From positions 1-43,465 of the forward strand of contig JBNGIS010017004.1 of the NCBI GenBank assembly GCA_049999725.1: a DNA stretch of 43,465 bases, in the 5' to 3' direction. The position numbers and the translations under genes were made by a program. The first letter of the stretch is position 1; every line of letters begins with the position of its first letter. The stretch is from Haplomitrium mnioides. Its lineage: Eukaryota; Marchantiophyta; Haplomitriopsida; Calobryales. This document shows, one piece after another, positions 1 through 10,660 of the stretch. The notes under the pieces are model-generated. The model worked only from the letters and a program-made list of their open reading frames with translations. It had not been told where the DNA came from and searched no databases.

Positions 1-82
1 ATATTTTAGGTAGGCCGTAAGAGGTTCATAATATTTGTTAAAATAGTTTCTTCAAATAGTTGATTTTTAGTGAGCCTTTTCA

Positions 83-1802
83 ATGCTTGGAGTTTTTAAG
101 GACAAGAAGAGGTTAGAATTCCAAGATTCATCTTCATGAAAAAATGTTACTTTTGACAAGCAAGTTGAGATTTGTTCAAACTGCAATTCTTTGGAGGTAA
201 GCGATGGAGTACCAAAAGCATCAAGTGTGATGGCGAGTATATTAGGAGAAAAGATGTTTTCTATTGAATCAGATAGCTACGCCCGAAAAGATCAAGAAGG
301 TGAACTCCATGCACACATAGGATCAAGGATTGGACCCAATCCGCGTATAAGGTCAAGTAGTGAATCCAATGTGCACATTAGATTAACGAGTGAACAACTT
401 GCGCACAAAGGATCAAAGAAGGAACCCAATGCTTGGCAAGAATTAAAGAAACAAACTTCTTCAAGCACAAGATCTTTGTTTCTATTCAAGCGGTCAAAGT
501 TGAATCTTTCTTTTGAGTATTTCAACAGATCAACAGAAAGAGGTTCAACACATAAATTCCATACGACTGTAGACCTTTCTTTGTACTCATCTGAGGGAGA
601 CCTCGATATTCATGATCAAAGTGTGTTTGTTCAAAAAAAAATACAATCTATAGACGGTTTTAATTTTGGAGATGAATCATTGTCCTCGATAACACCACTC
701 AAACAACGAGTGATTTTGTTTCAAGTTACACCTTGCAAGGAGATTGGAAAATCTGAAATAAACCAAATTCTTTTGGAAGAGTCTTTAGACAACAGTTTGG
801 TAAAAAATTCTAGCAAAGAGTCTCAATCAATCAACATTTCCTTGGAGTTATTGCCAAAGACACCGATTTTGTTACAAAAAACCTTTCCCAATAATCGAGA
901 TATTGATCAAGATTTTGTTTCACAATGATGCAGCTCTCCCAATCCTCTAGAAGAACCTCATCTCTCAAAAACATTTTGTAGCGGAACAAATAGTATCAAT
1001 GATGATGATCAAGATCTTCAGATGAATTTTCTCCTATAGCTAGATTCGCATACTAACCAAATCATCCAACACAACATAAGAATTCTTTGTCTAGGCCAAA
1101 ACCCAAATAGGTAAACACCTTACGTGAAAATTCTTTGTAGAAAGTCCTTCATGATGATGAGAGATTTGTAAGAAAAAGCTCAATCTAATGTCAATTTCTA
1201 AATTGAAGAGAATTTCATGTTGTTGAAATAATTGCTAATCGTTTTGCAAGACAAATTTTTTGAAAACTATGAGAGAAATGTACTTTCGACAAAGCATAAA
1301 GAATCGAAACATCACACTACAGTAAGGAATACCATGAAAAGACTCTATTGTTGACAATCAATTTACTCTACCTAGCGGTACCTTTGTCTATAGAAGAGCC
1401 TTCAAATTAATATTATCAATAGAGAATAATAGAATCCAAAGAATTCAAAATCTCAAAAACGTACAACCTAGAGGTATTTTTGGAAAAAGAGAACTATATA
1501 CTAAAGGAGTTTTTGTGCTTAAGTGGATGGATAGTTTTTTTCAATGACACTACGAGAGAATGCCCACTCATGAAGTTTATAACTTGCTTGATAATTTTAC
1601 AAAATGAGAAGTTTATGACTACTACACAACTTATTTGAAAGGGAAAGATCTTGATTGTATTCTTAGTTTCTTTGGTTTTATAAAACATCGGAGAACTCAT
1701 TTTCCAAATGTAAAAATCCCAAAATGCAATAGATTTGTTGTTTGTAAACATGCAAAGAAATAAAATCTTTGTGACAAAAATCGGTCTTGGAGTACAACAA
1801 AT
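83..1802 (+). pseudogene. Exon 1 remnant of the repeated two-exon gene (function unknown)
   Basis: The likely start is ATG at 83, with an equivalent ATG at 36839 in the right copy. The frame is open to 928 except for one TGA at 137-139. The protein opens MLGVFKDKKRLEF and then has short degenerate repeats of about 10-13 residues around an EPNAHIGS-like core (about 298-430). After several frameshifts a second conserved block starts at 1560 (MPTHEVYNLLDNFTK..., then YDYYTTYLKGKDL). It ends near the cysteine-containing NRFVVCKHAKK. Exon 1 probably ends at 1802, before GTAAAA, which corresponds to GTAACA in the right copy. I do not recognise either domain. The frame is broken several times, so this is a pseudogene. 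Confidence 0.45.
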
Positions 1803-2597
1803 GTAAAAAAATTTCTCTTCATTTGACACATTTAGTAAATTTATGCTCTTTTTTCTAGACTCAAAGATTAGTTCTAGAGATGTTATGTTTTCTCAACTTT
1901 GAGCAAAAAGATTTTTTTTTTTGTTAAGTTGTTCAGCAAACAAGATTTGAGTCGAATAATTCTCAGCAACTAAAGTTGTGAGAAGAGAGTCTATACTCGC
2001 ATAGGGTCTGTTGCTTTAAGTTTCAATCTTAACCTTGTGTATAGTTTAATAAAGCAAGAAATTGAATTTGATTCTTGGTGGTGACCTTAGCCTTGCAATA
2101 AGTTTTGTTTTTGTTGCTTTAAATCAATAGCCCTTGCCAAGAAAAACAATAGCAAGACATGTTTTTGTTGTTTGCAAATCCTATGCGCACATAGGCTTTG
2201 TTTTTGTTTCTCTTAAAACTAGTCGCGACAACAATCACAACAAGCCATGATATTGGTATTGTTGTATTGGTCTTATGTGCACATATGATCAGTTGTTGTC
2301 TCTATTCATCCTAAATGCTTAGAGGATGTGTTTTGGTTTGCAACCCTTTGTTAGTAAATCTTGTTTTTCTCTTCTTGAAGCTTTTGTTTATTTTAAGTCA
2401 AACAAATTTTTCATTTTTTCAAATTACCTAAAGTTTATTTTTAATCTTTTACAAAGTTCTCACTTCTACTAATCCAAACATTTGTTTTAAGATGACTTGA
2501 ATGTTTTTAGCAGATGAGGTTGTATTTTGATACTACAAGTATTGACATTCGTTGTACTAAACTACTTTTATGTCCTTTGTGCTTTGTGATGATGCAG
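1803..2597 (+). other. Probable intron of the left repeated gene
   Basis: This stretch is non-coding and T-rich, starting GTAAAA and ending TGATGATGCAG just before a frame conserved in both copies. The inverted copy has the matching intron at 34302-35150. It contains the palindromic elements CCTATGCGCACATAGG (about 2180) and TTATGTGCACATATG (about 2274). Similar palindromes lie in the other copy's intron. No other feature was seen. Confidence 0.45.
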
Positions 2598-3384
2598 TCA
2601 AATATAATCGCCAATTATTTCTTCATCGTAAACAACAAATGAAAAAAAGAACAAAATTTGCAAACCATCAAAGAAAATGTTATACCAATGGTCAAAAAGT
2701 ACTTGGGAATCGTCTTTGATGGAATGGATCAGAAGAAAAATGTTATTCCATATTAGTTGCATACGGATGGTATTTGTCAACTCAAGTGTCTACCTTAAGT
2801 GGACAGAAATTTTCAATTCAATGTTGACTCCTCTCAATGCATATTCTGAAATCAAATGATCTCAAAAGAAAGAAAGAGAAGTTGATGTTGAGAAAGTGGT
2901 ATTTTCAATAAGAGATAACATAAGTGAGAACTGCTACAAGTTTTCTACAGATACTGATATTCAATGGTGGAATGACTTTTTTCTTGCCCAACAACATATT
3001 GCGGCCTACATCCTTGAAAAAAAAAGATGAAGACTCAAAGCAGAATTTATCTTTCCACCTTCACAACCGTCAAACACTTGCAATGATTCTCAAAATGTTT
3101 GTCTATGTTCTCAGCTTGATGTTTAACAGATAGAACAAGATACTCTAGTATAACAAATACTTTCTACACGTCGAGCAATCTATAATAGAGCACCTAGGTT
3201 GCAATAAGGGACTTATTTGCGCAACACTCGATACGAGAATAAATTTGGCAATCTACATGAGATGAAAGCTAGAATCTTTATTTGTGTTGTTGCATCTATG
3301 GATCCAAAAGGCAGACCGTTTTGGGTTGCCAAAACTCTTAAATTTTTGTTATTTGATGAGGAAGATCCTCCAAACCTGAAACGA
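2598..3384 (+). pseudogene. Exon 2 remnant, transposase-like C-terminal region, internally deleted
   Basis: The frame after the acceptor reads into VKKYLGIVFDGMDQKKNVIPY (about 2687-2754), then a stop, then jumps to a block matching the right copy's DGICQLKC region. In the right copy about 0.6 kb lies between these points, so the LDN..NKN and GHTH..D motifs are deleted here. Downstream, VEKVVFSIRDNIS, FPPSQPSNTCN and the C-terminal IFICVVASMDPKGRPFWVAK (about 3268-3330) are well conserved with the right copy. The sequence stops abruptly at 3384 before the expected VQWFICEVEDAFFG block. Stops at several positions make it non-functional. Confidence 0.45.
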
Positions 3385-3568
3385 GTCACTTCTAATTTCA
3401 ACCCTAAATTGATCACTTAAAAATCACTTCTAATTTCAATCTTAAAATACTAAAAGTGACTTCGAAGGCAAGTAATCTTATCTCAACCTTAAAAATAACC
3501 GCCTACCACTTCCTTCACTCCTCCATATTTTCTTATAAATAGCACAACCTTGTGCTTGTACTATTATA
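3385..3568 (-). repeat. Gypsy-1 3' LTR, partial
   Basis: Homologous to about 8150-8276 and to part of the complete LTR at 39264-39789. The shared blocks include ACTTCTAATTTCAACCC and GGCAAGTAATCTTATCTCAA. The inner end is ...GTACTATTATA, where the complete LTR has ...GTACTATTACA, so the terminal CA has become TA. About 230 bp of the outer end are missing. The block TCACTTCTAATTTCAA occurs twice in tandem, at about 3386 and 3424. Confidence 0.75.
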
Positions 3569-3604
3569 TAATTCATGCCTTATATTAATGACGTCCTCGT
3601 CATT

Positions 3605-3905
3605 GCCGCAACTTTCAAATATTTGAATAGCCTCTTGAGCATTCTCAAGATTTGAAGAAGGTTCCTAAGTGACATCATAAAGTGGATAGCCTTTCTACAA
3701 AACCTTGTATTGAACTTGTGATTAACGCCCTCACTTGATAACTCTTTTTACCAAAATGTGGTCTACTTCAAATTCTTCATAATCATCAAGAACAATAGCC
3801 TGAGGAGGAAGTTGAACTCGATTTGGAAAAGAAGAAGAACTAAGAACAAAGTGCTTAAGTTTAGAGATATGGAACATATGATGAATATTCATATAAAGAG
3901 GAAGA
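3605..3905 (-). pseudogene. Integrase C-terminal end and chromodomain of gypsy-1
   Basis: On the minus strand the end of integrase reads HHMFHISKLKHF (about 3862-3900), which is the usual HPVFHVSxLK block. It is followed by a chromodomain-like stretch: FEVDHILVKRVIK, then QVQYKVL.KGYPLYDVT, then SSNLENAQEAIQIFE (about 3785-3605). This matches the chromovirus pattern EVExIL...YLVKWKGY...TWEP..NL.NA...I..F. Chromodomains guide chromovirus integration to particular chromatin. Two stops fall inside the domain, and the Trp of the WEP motif is a stop, so it is non-functional. Confidence 0.7.
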
Positions 3906-4052
3906 TCAAGTTTATAAGCAATGAGAGAAATAACCTCAGAAATAGAGAAATGACCAATCTAAAAAGGAGATAACTTATGAACTTGAGTATCTAAAGACAA
4001 TGGAAGATTGTGAGTAGCTAACATAACTTGGTCACCTAAAACATAAGATCAT

Positions 4053-4900
4053 TTACAATGACAACAATCGACATATTGTTTTTGTCGATTTTGAGCAACA
4101 GTAAGATGGTTGCGAGCATCTTACAAAGAAGAAGATAAACGAGACAAGAAAAGCAGAAAGACTAAGAATATCATAAGAAGAAGGAGAAAGAAAACCATCA
4201 AAAACAAGAGGATGTTGACTTGAATTAAGAAAGAAAGGAGAAAATCCAGTACTTGCTTGTTTGTAGTTGTTGTAGGCAATCTCTATAGTTGGTAAGAAAC
4301 TATCCCAATCAGTGTGATGAACATTGATGAATGCGCAAAACATATCCTCCATAGTGTGACTAGAGCACTCCATTTGCCCATTTATTTGACGATGATAGGC
4401 AATAGATATGGAGAGTTTGGTGCCTAAAAGTTTGAACAACTCTTGCCAAAACTTTCTTGTGAAACGTGGATCTCTATTAGATATTAACACCTTGGGCATT
4501 CCATGATGATGGAAGACAACATCAAAGTAAATTTTTGCCAATTGTGGAGCATCTATTATATCCACCATCGGTACTAAATGAATATGCTTGCTAAGCTTGT
4601 CCACAAACACCACAATGGTAGTAAACCCACGAGACATAGTTGGAAGTGAAGTGACAAGATCCAAACTTACATGCTCCCAACGAGCAATAGGAATTGGTAG
4701 TGGGGTTAAGAAGTCCTACTAGTTTTTGATTTGAAGTTTTGTTTCGTTGAAAACTTTCACACAAGCGAACAAAACCATGAACATCTCAAGCCAAGTTAGA
4801 CCACCACCAAGTGCGTTGAAGCAACTTTGTAGTTTTATCTACTCCAAGATGCCTTGAGATGGGAATGTCATGTGATTTTTTAAACAAGCCATTCAAAGTA
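4053..4900 (-). pseudogene. Integrase of gypsy-1
   Basis: The longest open piece (4664-4053) reads DLVTSLP, then VFVDKLSKHIHLVPM, then SNRDPRFTRKFWQELFKLLG, then QINGQMECSSHTMED and FLPTIEIAYNN. This is the gypsy DDE core, with the first Asp in SLDLVTSLP, the second in NRDPRF and the Glu in QMEC. The zinc-binding part upstream (about 4900-4700) reads HLGVDKTT...VRLCESFQRNK, where the second Cys is Phe. A frameshift separates the two parts, and the C-terminal side degenerates after VFDGFLSPSS. Confidence 0.8.
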
Positions 4901-6345
4901 TATCATCTTACATACCATATATTTGATAGCCTTGATAAAGAATACCATCTCAAATGAAAAAAAAGTGATACTCACTATCTTTGACAGCCAATTGCGCTCG
5001 AAGAAGACTAAAAAAAACATCTTCCTATAGCTTTTGGCGATAACTCCCACTAGTTGTCTTATCCAAGTATAATATACTTATGTTAATTGCCTCCATTGTA
5101 TTCACCACATTAGTAGTAAACCTCTAAGGCGTAGTTGATATCAGCCTTTGTGACAATACATCAAGAATGATGTAGAACCTTTCAAGCTTGTATTCTAGCT
5201 TAATATCAAAGAGTTGCAATTAATCTTCCCATTAGTAATGACGACTTGTCATATTTTCCAAATGGATTGATTGCAATAATGGCTTGTGGTATATGCGCAT
5301 AAGCACAGATCTTCCAAAAAGATAATGTCTCCACACTTTGGTAGCATAAACTATTGCCAATTTCTCTCCATCCCTTGCAAAATAATTTCTCTTCGCCGCA
5401 TTTAATCGACGTGATATGAAGGCAATTGGATGAAGTCTGTTCTCAAACTCTTGCTACAAAACTGCTCCAATAGCAAAATTAGAAGCATCAAAATCAACTA
5501 TACAATGTGACTATGAATCACACGGTTGTACAATAAGACGAGAAGAGACTGCATCATTGAGATGCTAAAATGCTGCTTGCTCTTTGGCGATCCATTGAAA
5601 CTTGACCTCCTTGCCAAGCTTATCTGTAAAAGATGTGGCAATTTGCACATAATAATAGATGAATTGTCGATAAAAGCTTGCCAACCCATTGAAGGCTCTA
5701 ATGTCATTTGCCTCCTTTGGTGTTGGCCACTCTATGATGCTCTTGATTTTCTCTTCTTTCATCTTGAAACTATCCAGAGACACCTTGTGCCATAGGTAAG
5801 TAACCTCTTGCTTCCAAAATTTGCACTTGGATCTCTTGCAATAAAACTTCCAATTGTGCAACATTTGCAATACTTCTTTTGGATGATTGTGATGCTGAGC
5901 TTCTGTTTTACTAAAATTAAGAATGTTATCCAAAAACACCAAAGTTGACTTATCCAATAACCCATCAAACATTTGATGCATTTGATCCATGAACATAGTC
6001 AAGGTATTAGTTAAACCAAATATAAGAACCTTTCACTCAAAATACCTATATCTTATGCAAAAACTGTCTTTGGAACATCACTTTGCTTGATAAGAATCTA
6101 TCAATAGCCACTTCAAAGATCCGGCTTGGAAAAAAATCACGCACCACTCAATTGAACCAACAAATCACTAGTGCGTGGTAAAGGATAAACATTCTTTACT
6201 ATTTGATTGTTCAAACCACAATAATCTTTACAAAGACAAAATCCACCATCTTTCTTTGGTACAAAGAATACTGGTTCTCCTAAAAAAAAAGTACTATGTT
6301 GAATGAAATTCTTCTCAAGAAGATTCTTGTATGAACTCAATTAGA
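4901..6345 (-). pseudogene. Reverse transcriptase and RNase H of gypsy-1
   Basis: The N-terminal RT block (6340-6137) reads LLEKNFIQHSTFFLGEPVFF, then VPKKDGGFCLCKDYCGLNN and VYPLPRTSDLLVQLSGA. The second block (6002-5565) begins MFMDQMHQMFDGLLDKSTLV and continues FLDNILNFSK, IIEWPTPKEANDIRAFNGLA and SFYRQFI. The catalytic motif is FLDN instead of the usual IDD, so one essential aspartate is replaced. RNase H (about 5560-4901) survives only as scattered in-frame pieces with many stops. Confidence 0.8.
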
Positions 6346-6676
6346 AAGGGCATTCCACGATCATCTAGTAACTCTTTTGGCAAATTATCTAGTAGTACAT
6401 CTGAAAACCCTTTCAAAATATCATCATTCATTGAGGTCGGTATAGATTTCCCTCCCTTCTTATTCAAGTCCACAATAGGCTTGATCCATATAGCAAAGAC
6501 AAGCAACTCTTTCTCCATCAAAGCATCATGTTGAGCTGATTTGGGCTTCTTTACCAATAGTGTTGAATGCCCTAAAAAAATTGCTTTTCTTAAAAAGTAA
6601 CTTGAATTTGTTGTTTTGTCCAATCAACTTGAGCAGCTTGATCTTCAAGCCAAAGCAAGCCTAAAATAATGTCATA

Positions 6677-6973
6677 CTATACATGTGTAATAACAAATTC
6701 CATAGATACCTCATACTCCTTACCAATTCTTAGAAAAAATAGCTTGTTTGAGTTTAAAACCTCATGTTTTTTGCCATCGGCCATAGTCTCAAAAAATTCC
6801 TTGATAGACAAAGTTTTGGCTTTTATTTTCTTTGCAAAATGTAAGGACATGAAATTTTTAGATATTCTATAATTTACCAACATTCTACAAGAATGCTCAT
6901 CAATCATACCATCTAGATGAAGCAAGGTGTTTTGAATTCCTGTCAAGCTTTTAATTCCATTGGAACTAATCAA
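6677..6973 (-). pseudogene. Aspartic protease region of gypsy-1
   Basis: This open stretch of 98 codons sits between gag and RT where a gypsy protease belongs. The segment RMLVNYRISKNFMS corresponds to the usual LIDSGATHNFIS active-site block. Asp-Ser-Gly has become Asn-Tyr-Arg, so the catalytic aspartate is gone. The rest (MADGKKHEVLNSNKLFFLRI) matches the usual VxVADG...C..V.L.I region. The assignment rests on position and this alignment. Confidence 0.6.
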
Positions 6974-7082
6974 TCTCTTAGTAAATTGCTCGACTGTGTT
7001 TATTGAGATCTATTGTTTCTTGATTTTCTTCTTCAACAATGGCTGCTTGAACAAGAGCACATGGTAGAGCTTAGCAATGTGC

Positions 7083-7887
7083 ATAATTTGCAATCATATG
7101 ACCAAGTTGTTGACAATAAAAACATCCTCCACTTTGGCGTAGGCACTTATGTTCTATATTAGTAAGTATCACTCTTTGGGCCACATCAATCTCCACAGGT
7201 GCAACCTCATTTGGTGGCAAACAAACATTTAGCAAAGCTTGTTGTGGGCGTCGCCTAACTTAAGTACTTACTAAAAGTGAGTCATATTATTCAGCTATGC
7301 GCATTGTTTCTTCTAGTTAAGAGGGCTCTCTCATTTGCACTTCTATTATAGTGTGAGGCTTCAATTGTCAAACAAACCAATCTAAAGCTTCTCTCTCACC
7401 CATATTAGGAATTTGCATAATGATATTATGAAATTGTATGATATAGCTCTTCACCATACCAAGTTGCATCAATTCTGCCAACTGATCTCTTGCCATCTTT
7501 GAAGCATTCAAAACCCTAAATCTTAAATTCACCGCTTCACTCTTGGCGAGAAGTAATTGGAGCAACAAATCCACGTTGAGCTTGCTCAATTTGATATCTC
7601 CACCAAGTTTTTGCCACTCTCGCCAATTGGTTCACAACAAATAGAATTCTTTGACCATCCTCTCTTGTATTTGTAGCCTCAAAATATTGCTCGCAATCAA
7701 ACAAAAAATTCTCTGATGCACCAAGAAATATTTTCCCATCATATGCTTTTGGTTTGGGAAACCGCACATGGCTTTCTTCTTCTTGAAAATGAACCCTCTT
7801 CCTCATTTGCATTTGAACTTCTAGAAGGCAAGAAAGATGTTCAATTTGTTGTTTCATCGTTTGCATCATTGCTTCTTGATTCTCCAT
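7083..7887 (-). pseudogene. Gag of gypsy-1 with a damaged zinc knuckle
   Basis: The probable start is ATG at 7887 (MENQEAMMQTMKQQIEHLSC), 18 bases inside the primer-binding site. A coiled segment is followed by VRFPKPKAYDG (the usual kmelPxFdG block), LFDCEQYFEATNT and LARVAKTWWRYQIEQAQRG, which are the conserved capsid blocks of chromovirus Gag. A frameshift falls between 7589 and 7537. The zinc knuckle at 7124-7083 reads CFYCQQLGHMIANY, a CX2CX4HX4C motif with the last Cys changed to Tyr. The same Gag N-terminus recurs at 39224-39012. Confidence 0.75.
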
Positions 7888-7905
7888 TCCACCAAACAAA
7901 ACTGT

Positions 7906-7919
7906 GGCTCTAAGACCAA
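7906..7919 (-). other. Primer-binding site of gypsy-1
   Basis: Directly inside the 5' LTR the minus strand reads TTGGTCTTAGAGCC. This resembles the complement of the initiator Met-tRNA 3' end, TGGTATCAGAGCC, with two mismatches. The related fragment at 39251-39263 has TTGGTATCAAAGG at the same place. Confidence 0.7.
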
Positions 7920-8276
7920 TGTAAATGAACTCAATGACCAACTTCCAAATAAGCAACAACTTCAAGATAACTTTAATAGAGTTACACAACTCAAGGCCAA
8001 CAAGCAAACAAAAGCCATGAAAGCTAGCTAGAGCCAAGAAACCAAAGAGCCAAATTGAATTAAGAGGAACTCTAAAATGAGGAGTGGGGCTATAAAGCTC
8101 TTCTATTTATACAAGAGAAGAGGGTGTCATCCCTCTTTCCTTCACTTGCAAGTTACTTCTAATTTCAACTCTAAATTGATCACTTAGAAGTAACTTTTAA
8201 TTTCAACCCTAAAACTCTAAAAGGGACTTTGAAGACAAGTAATCTTATCTCAACCTTGAAAGTGACCCTCTATCAC
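7920..8276 (-). repeat. Gypsy-1 5' LTR, outer end missing
   Basis: The LTR starts on the plus strand with TGTAAATGAACTCAATG next to the primer-binding site, like TGTAAAAGAAATCAAGT at 39264. It carries the pair TATTTATAC/AAGAGAAG and the ACTTCTAATTTCAAC block shared with the other two LTR copies. Homology ends after CTCTATCAC at 8276, about 170 bp short of the expected outer end. The next base belongs to the integrase of another element. Confidence 0.75.
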
Positions 8277-9265
8277 AAATTCTTATCATGTCTTCACTTT
8301 CATTGCCATTGGATCTCTTCATTCTTCTTCAAACTTACTATCCTTTCTTCCTCTAGCCAAATAATATCTTGCACTCTTTTCCACACACTTTCTTCATTAA
8401 TTGTTGATCAATTATCTGAATTTGCAATGTTGGAACAACTAGTTCAATTGGCATAACTACATGCATTTCGCAAACCAAAAAATAAGAGGTCTTTTGTGTC
8501 CAAATCTTCTCTATGGTTTGATGAGCCCATAATGCTGCAGATATGTTTTTATCCCAAGAAATCTTACTCATCGATGCAATCTTATTGAGAATCTTACACA
8601 AAATCCTGTTAGCTTGTATGATCATTCACTCTCAGACTATAGGGTGTAGTCTCTTTATGCTTAATAAAATACCTCCTCATCAACTTTTCAATCGTTGAAC
8701 TGAGGAAATCAGTTCCTCGATCACTCACCAACTCAAATGAACACCCAAGCTGAACATGAATGTTGTTAAACAAGAACTTCACTACCACGTCCGTAGTATC
8801 CTTCTTCATTGGCTCAACCTCTATCCATTTGGTTGTATAATCTATCGCCACCAAAATATATCAATTTTGCATCCATTTAGTTGTAGGCTGAATTAGCCTC
8901 ACAAAATCAATTCCTCATTTCTCCAAAAGAGCAAGGTTGAATTGGAGTCAATGGCCAATGCAATGTTGCTATCAGCTGTCCTATCCGCTAACATAGATCA
9001 CATGATTTAATAAACTTTGACACATATTTATTCATCTTTGGCTACCAGTAATGACTTTCCAATATCTTCTTTACAATATTCCTTATCACAAAATGATCTC
9101 TCTCAATATCTTCATGCAACATTGAGATTACTTTCTTCTTATCATCTTCTTCTACACTCCTTTGAAGAACTTCATCTGGACCTAATTTATAGAGAATCCC
9201 TCTAAATAACGTATATTGAAACATGTTGTGTTGAAGCACAACTCTCTTTTCTAGTGTCATCCTTT
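8277..9265 (-). pseudogene. Integrase of gypsy-2, truncated at its C-terminus
   Basis: The zinc-binding part (9260-9042) reads MFQYTLFRGILYKLGPDEVL and HEDIERDHFVIRNIVKKILE. The catalytic core (8854-8609) has MVAIDYTTKWIEVEPM and FELVSDRGTDFLSS, with two of the three acidic residues. The C-terminal part (8625-8353) reads SKISWDKNISAALWAHQTIE and KTSYFLVCEMHVVMPIELVV. A further LEEER...RHDKN-like tail runs to 8277 and stops at the junction with gypsy-1. Three frames are used, so several frameshifts have accumulated. Confidence 0.8.
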
Positions 9266-10660
9266 CAAGAACTACTTGATTCTTAAATAGTCAATAATCT
9301 CCTTGAATTATGAATCTTTCAATACTTTGAAAAGATGCTCATCCGCCAATTGATCATTCACTCAATCCATTGTTGGCTCTTCTTCCAGTCTTGATAGGAA
9401 ATCTGCATTCATATAAACCTTCCCAAGCTGTACATGCACTTCAAATTGAAGTTATTGGAGTAACAGAATCGATCTCGCCAACCTACTTGATAGATATGGC
9501 TTGTTCACAATATACTTTAGGGCATTATGAATTATATGGAAAATATATGGATATCCCAACAAAAGATGTCAAAATTTTGGAGCAACATAAATCATTCCCA
9601 ATCTTTCCCTCTCGATAGTATGATAATTCTGTTATGGAAGAGATAATTGTTGACTCACATTATAAATCAGATGTTCATTTTCCCTTCTTCCTTTTGGCTT
9701 AACACCACTCCAATTGAAGTTCCAAACATATTAACATCTACATAAAGCTTCTTTGTCCAATCCAGCACCACCATACTAAGAGCAATAATCAGTTTTTGCT
9801 TCAATTCTTCAAATGCTTTCTGACATTCTTTTGTCCAATTCCACTCTTCAATCTTTCAGAGTAACTTTGTAAGTGTTTCTGCAATCTAAGCATATCTTTC
9901 AATTGTTTATTGGTAATATCCCACATTGCAAAAAAACCCACATACTTCTTTTAGATTTTTCGGAGATGGCAAATCCACAATTGCTTTTACCTTTGCTATA
10001 TCCAATGTAATTCCTTCCTTTGAAATTTTATACCCCAACAAGATTTCTTCAGACATCCCAAAATAACATTTCTCTAGATGCAAACATATTCTGAATTTTC
10101 GACACTTTTCAAAACATTTTTGAAGAAAGCTGAAATGACTTCCTGTAGTGGAATGAACACAAAATTCATCGAGGAACACCTCCATAAAGATTTCTTGACA
10201 ATCTTTGAGTGTGTGGTCATTAATCTAGTAAATAGTGCATGTGCATTACACAAACCAAATGACATCACCTTATAGGTATAATTTCTCCAATTAGTTGTAA
10301 ACGTAGTCTTATCACAATCATTTGTTTGGATAGAAATCTGATTATATCCACTGAATCCCGTCCATGAAAGAATAGCATTCCTTCTCTACTATTGCATCCA
10401 AGATGCTATCAATAAACGTCACTAGATAGATAGAAGTCCTTCTTCATCACCGCATTCAATTTTCAGAAATCCACACACACTTAGATTTTTCCTCCCTTCT
10501 TCAAAACAATCACCATAAGAGAAACCCATTGTGAATTAGCCACTAGAAAAATAAAATCCACCTCAATCAGCTTTTGCATCTTTTGCTTCACTTGCAAAGA
10601 GAAATTTGAATTCAGTCGATATTGTCTTTAACAAACTAGAGTAACATCTTCTTGTAATTG
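9266..10660 (-). pseudogene. Reverse transcriptase and RNase H of gypsy-2
   Basis: RT begins near 10600 with LIEVDFIFLVANSQWVSLMV, then KKGGKI.VCVDF.KLNAVMKKDFY. It continues with VMSFGLCNAHALFTRLM (about 10270) and VFLDEFCVHS (about 10176). The last corresponds to the FLDDFCVYS catalytic box, with the second Asp changed to Glu. GYKISKEGITLDIAKVKAIV and LPSPKNLKEVCGFFCNVGYY end the domain near 9907. RNase H-like pieces (about 9880-9270) are heavily broken. Confidence 0.8.

Larger units (their letters stand above)
1..3384 (+). mobile_element. Left copy of an inverted, repeated transposase-like element (truncated)
   Basis: This stretch aligns by eye, in the same order, with the reverse complement of about 32800-36930. 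The two copies share an N-terminal reading frame, a middle domain, an intron and a C-terminal domain, so they are inverted copies of one family. The left copy runs off the window at base 1. It ends near 3384, in the middle of the C-terminal domain, where it meets a truncated gypsy LTR. It lacks about 0.6 kb that the right copy keeps (junction near 2757-2765), including the most transposase-like motifs. I infer an old DNA-transposon-like or otherwise repeated gene. No terminal inverted repeats or target duplications were found. Confidence 0.55.
3385..8276 (-). mobile_element. Gypsy-1: degenerate chromodomain Ty3/gypsy (chromovirus) element
   Basis: Read on the minus strand the order is 5' LTR (8276-7920), primer-binding site, gag with a zinc knuckle, protease, RT, RNase H, integrase, chromodomain and 3' LTR (3568-3385). 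This is the canonical chromovirus order. Both LTRs are truncated at their outer ends, so no target duplication can be read. Catalytic residues are lost in protease and RT and every domain is frameshifted. A related fragment lies at 38803-39789 with a complete 526-bp LTR, which defines the LTR ends (TG...CA). Confidence 0.85.
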
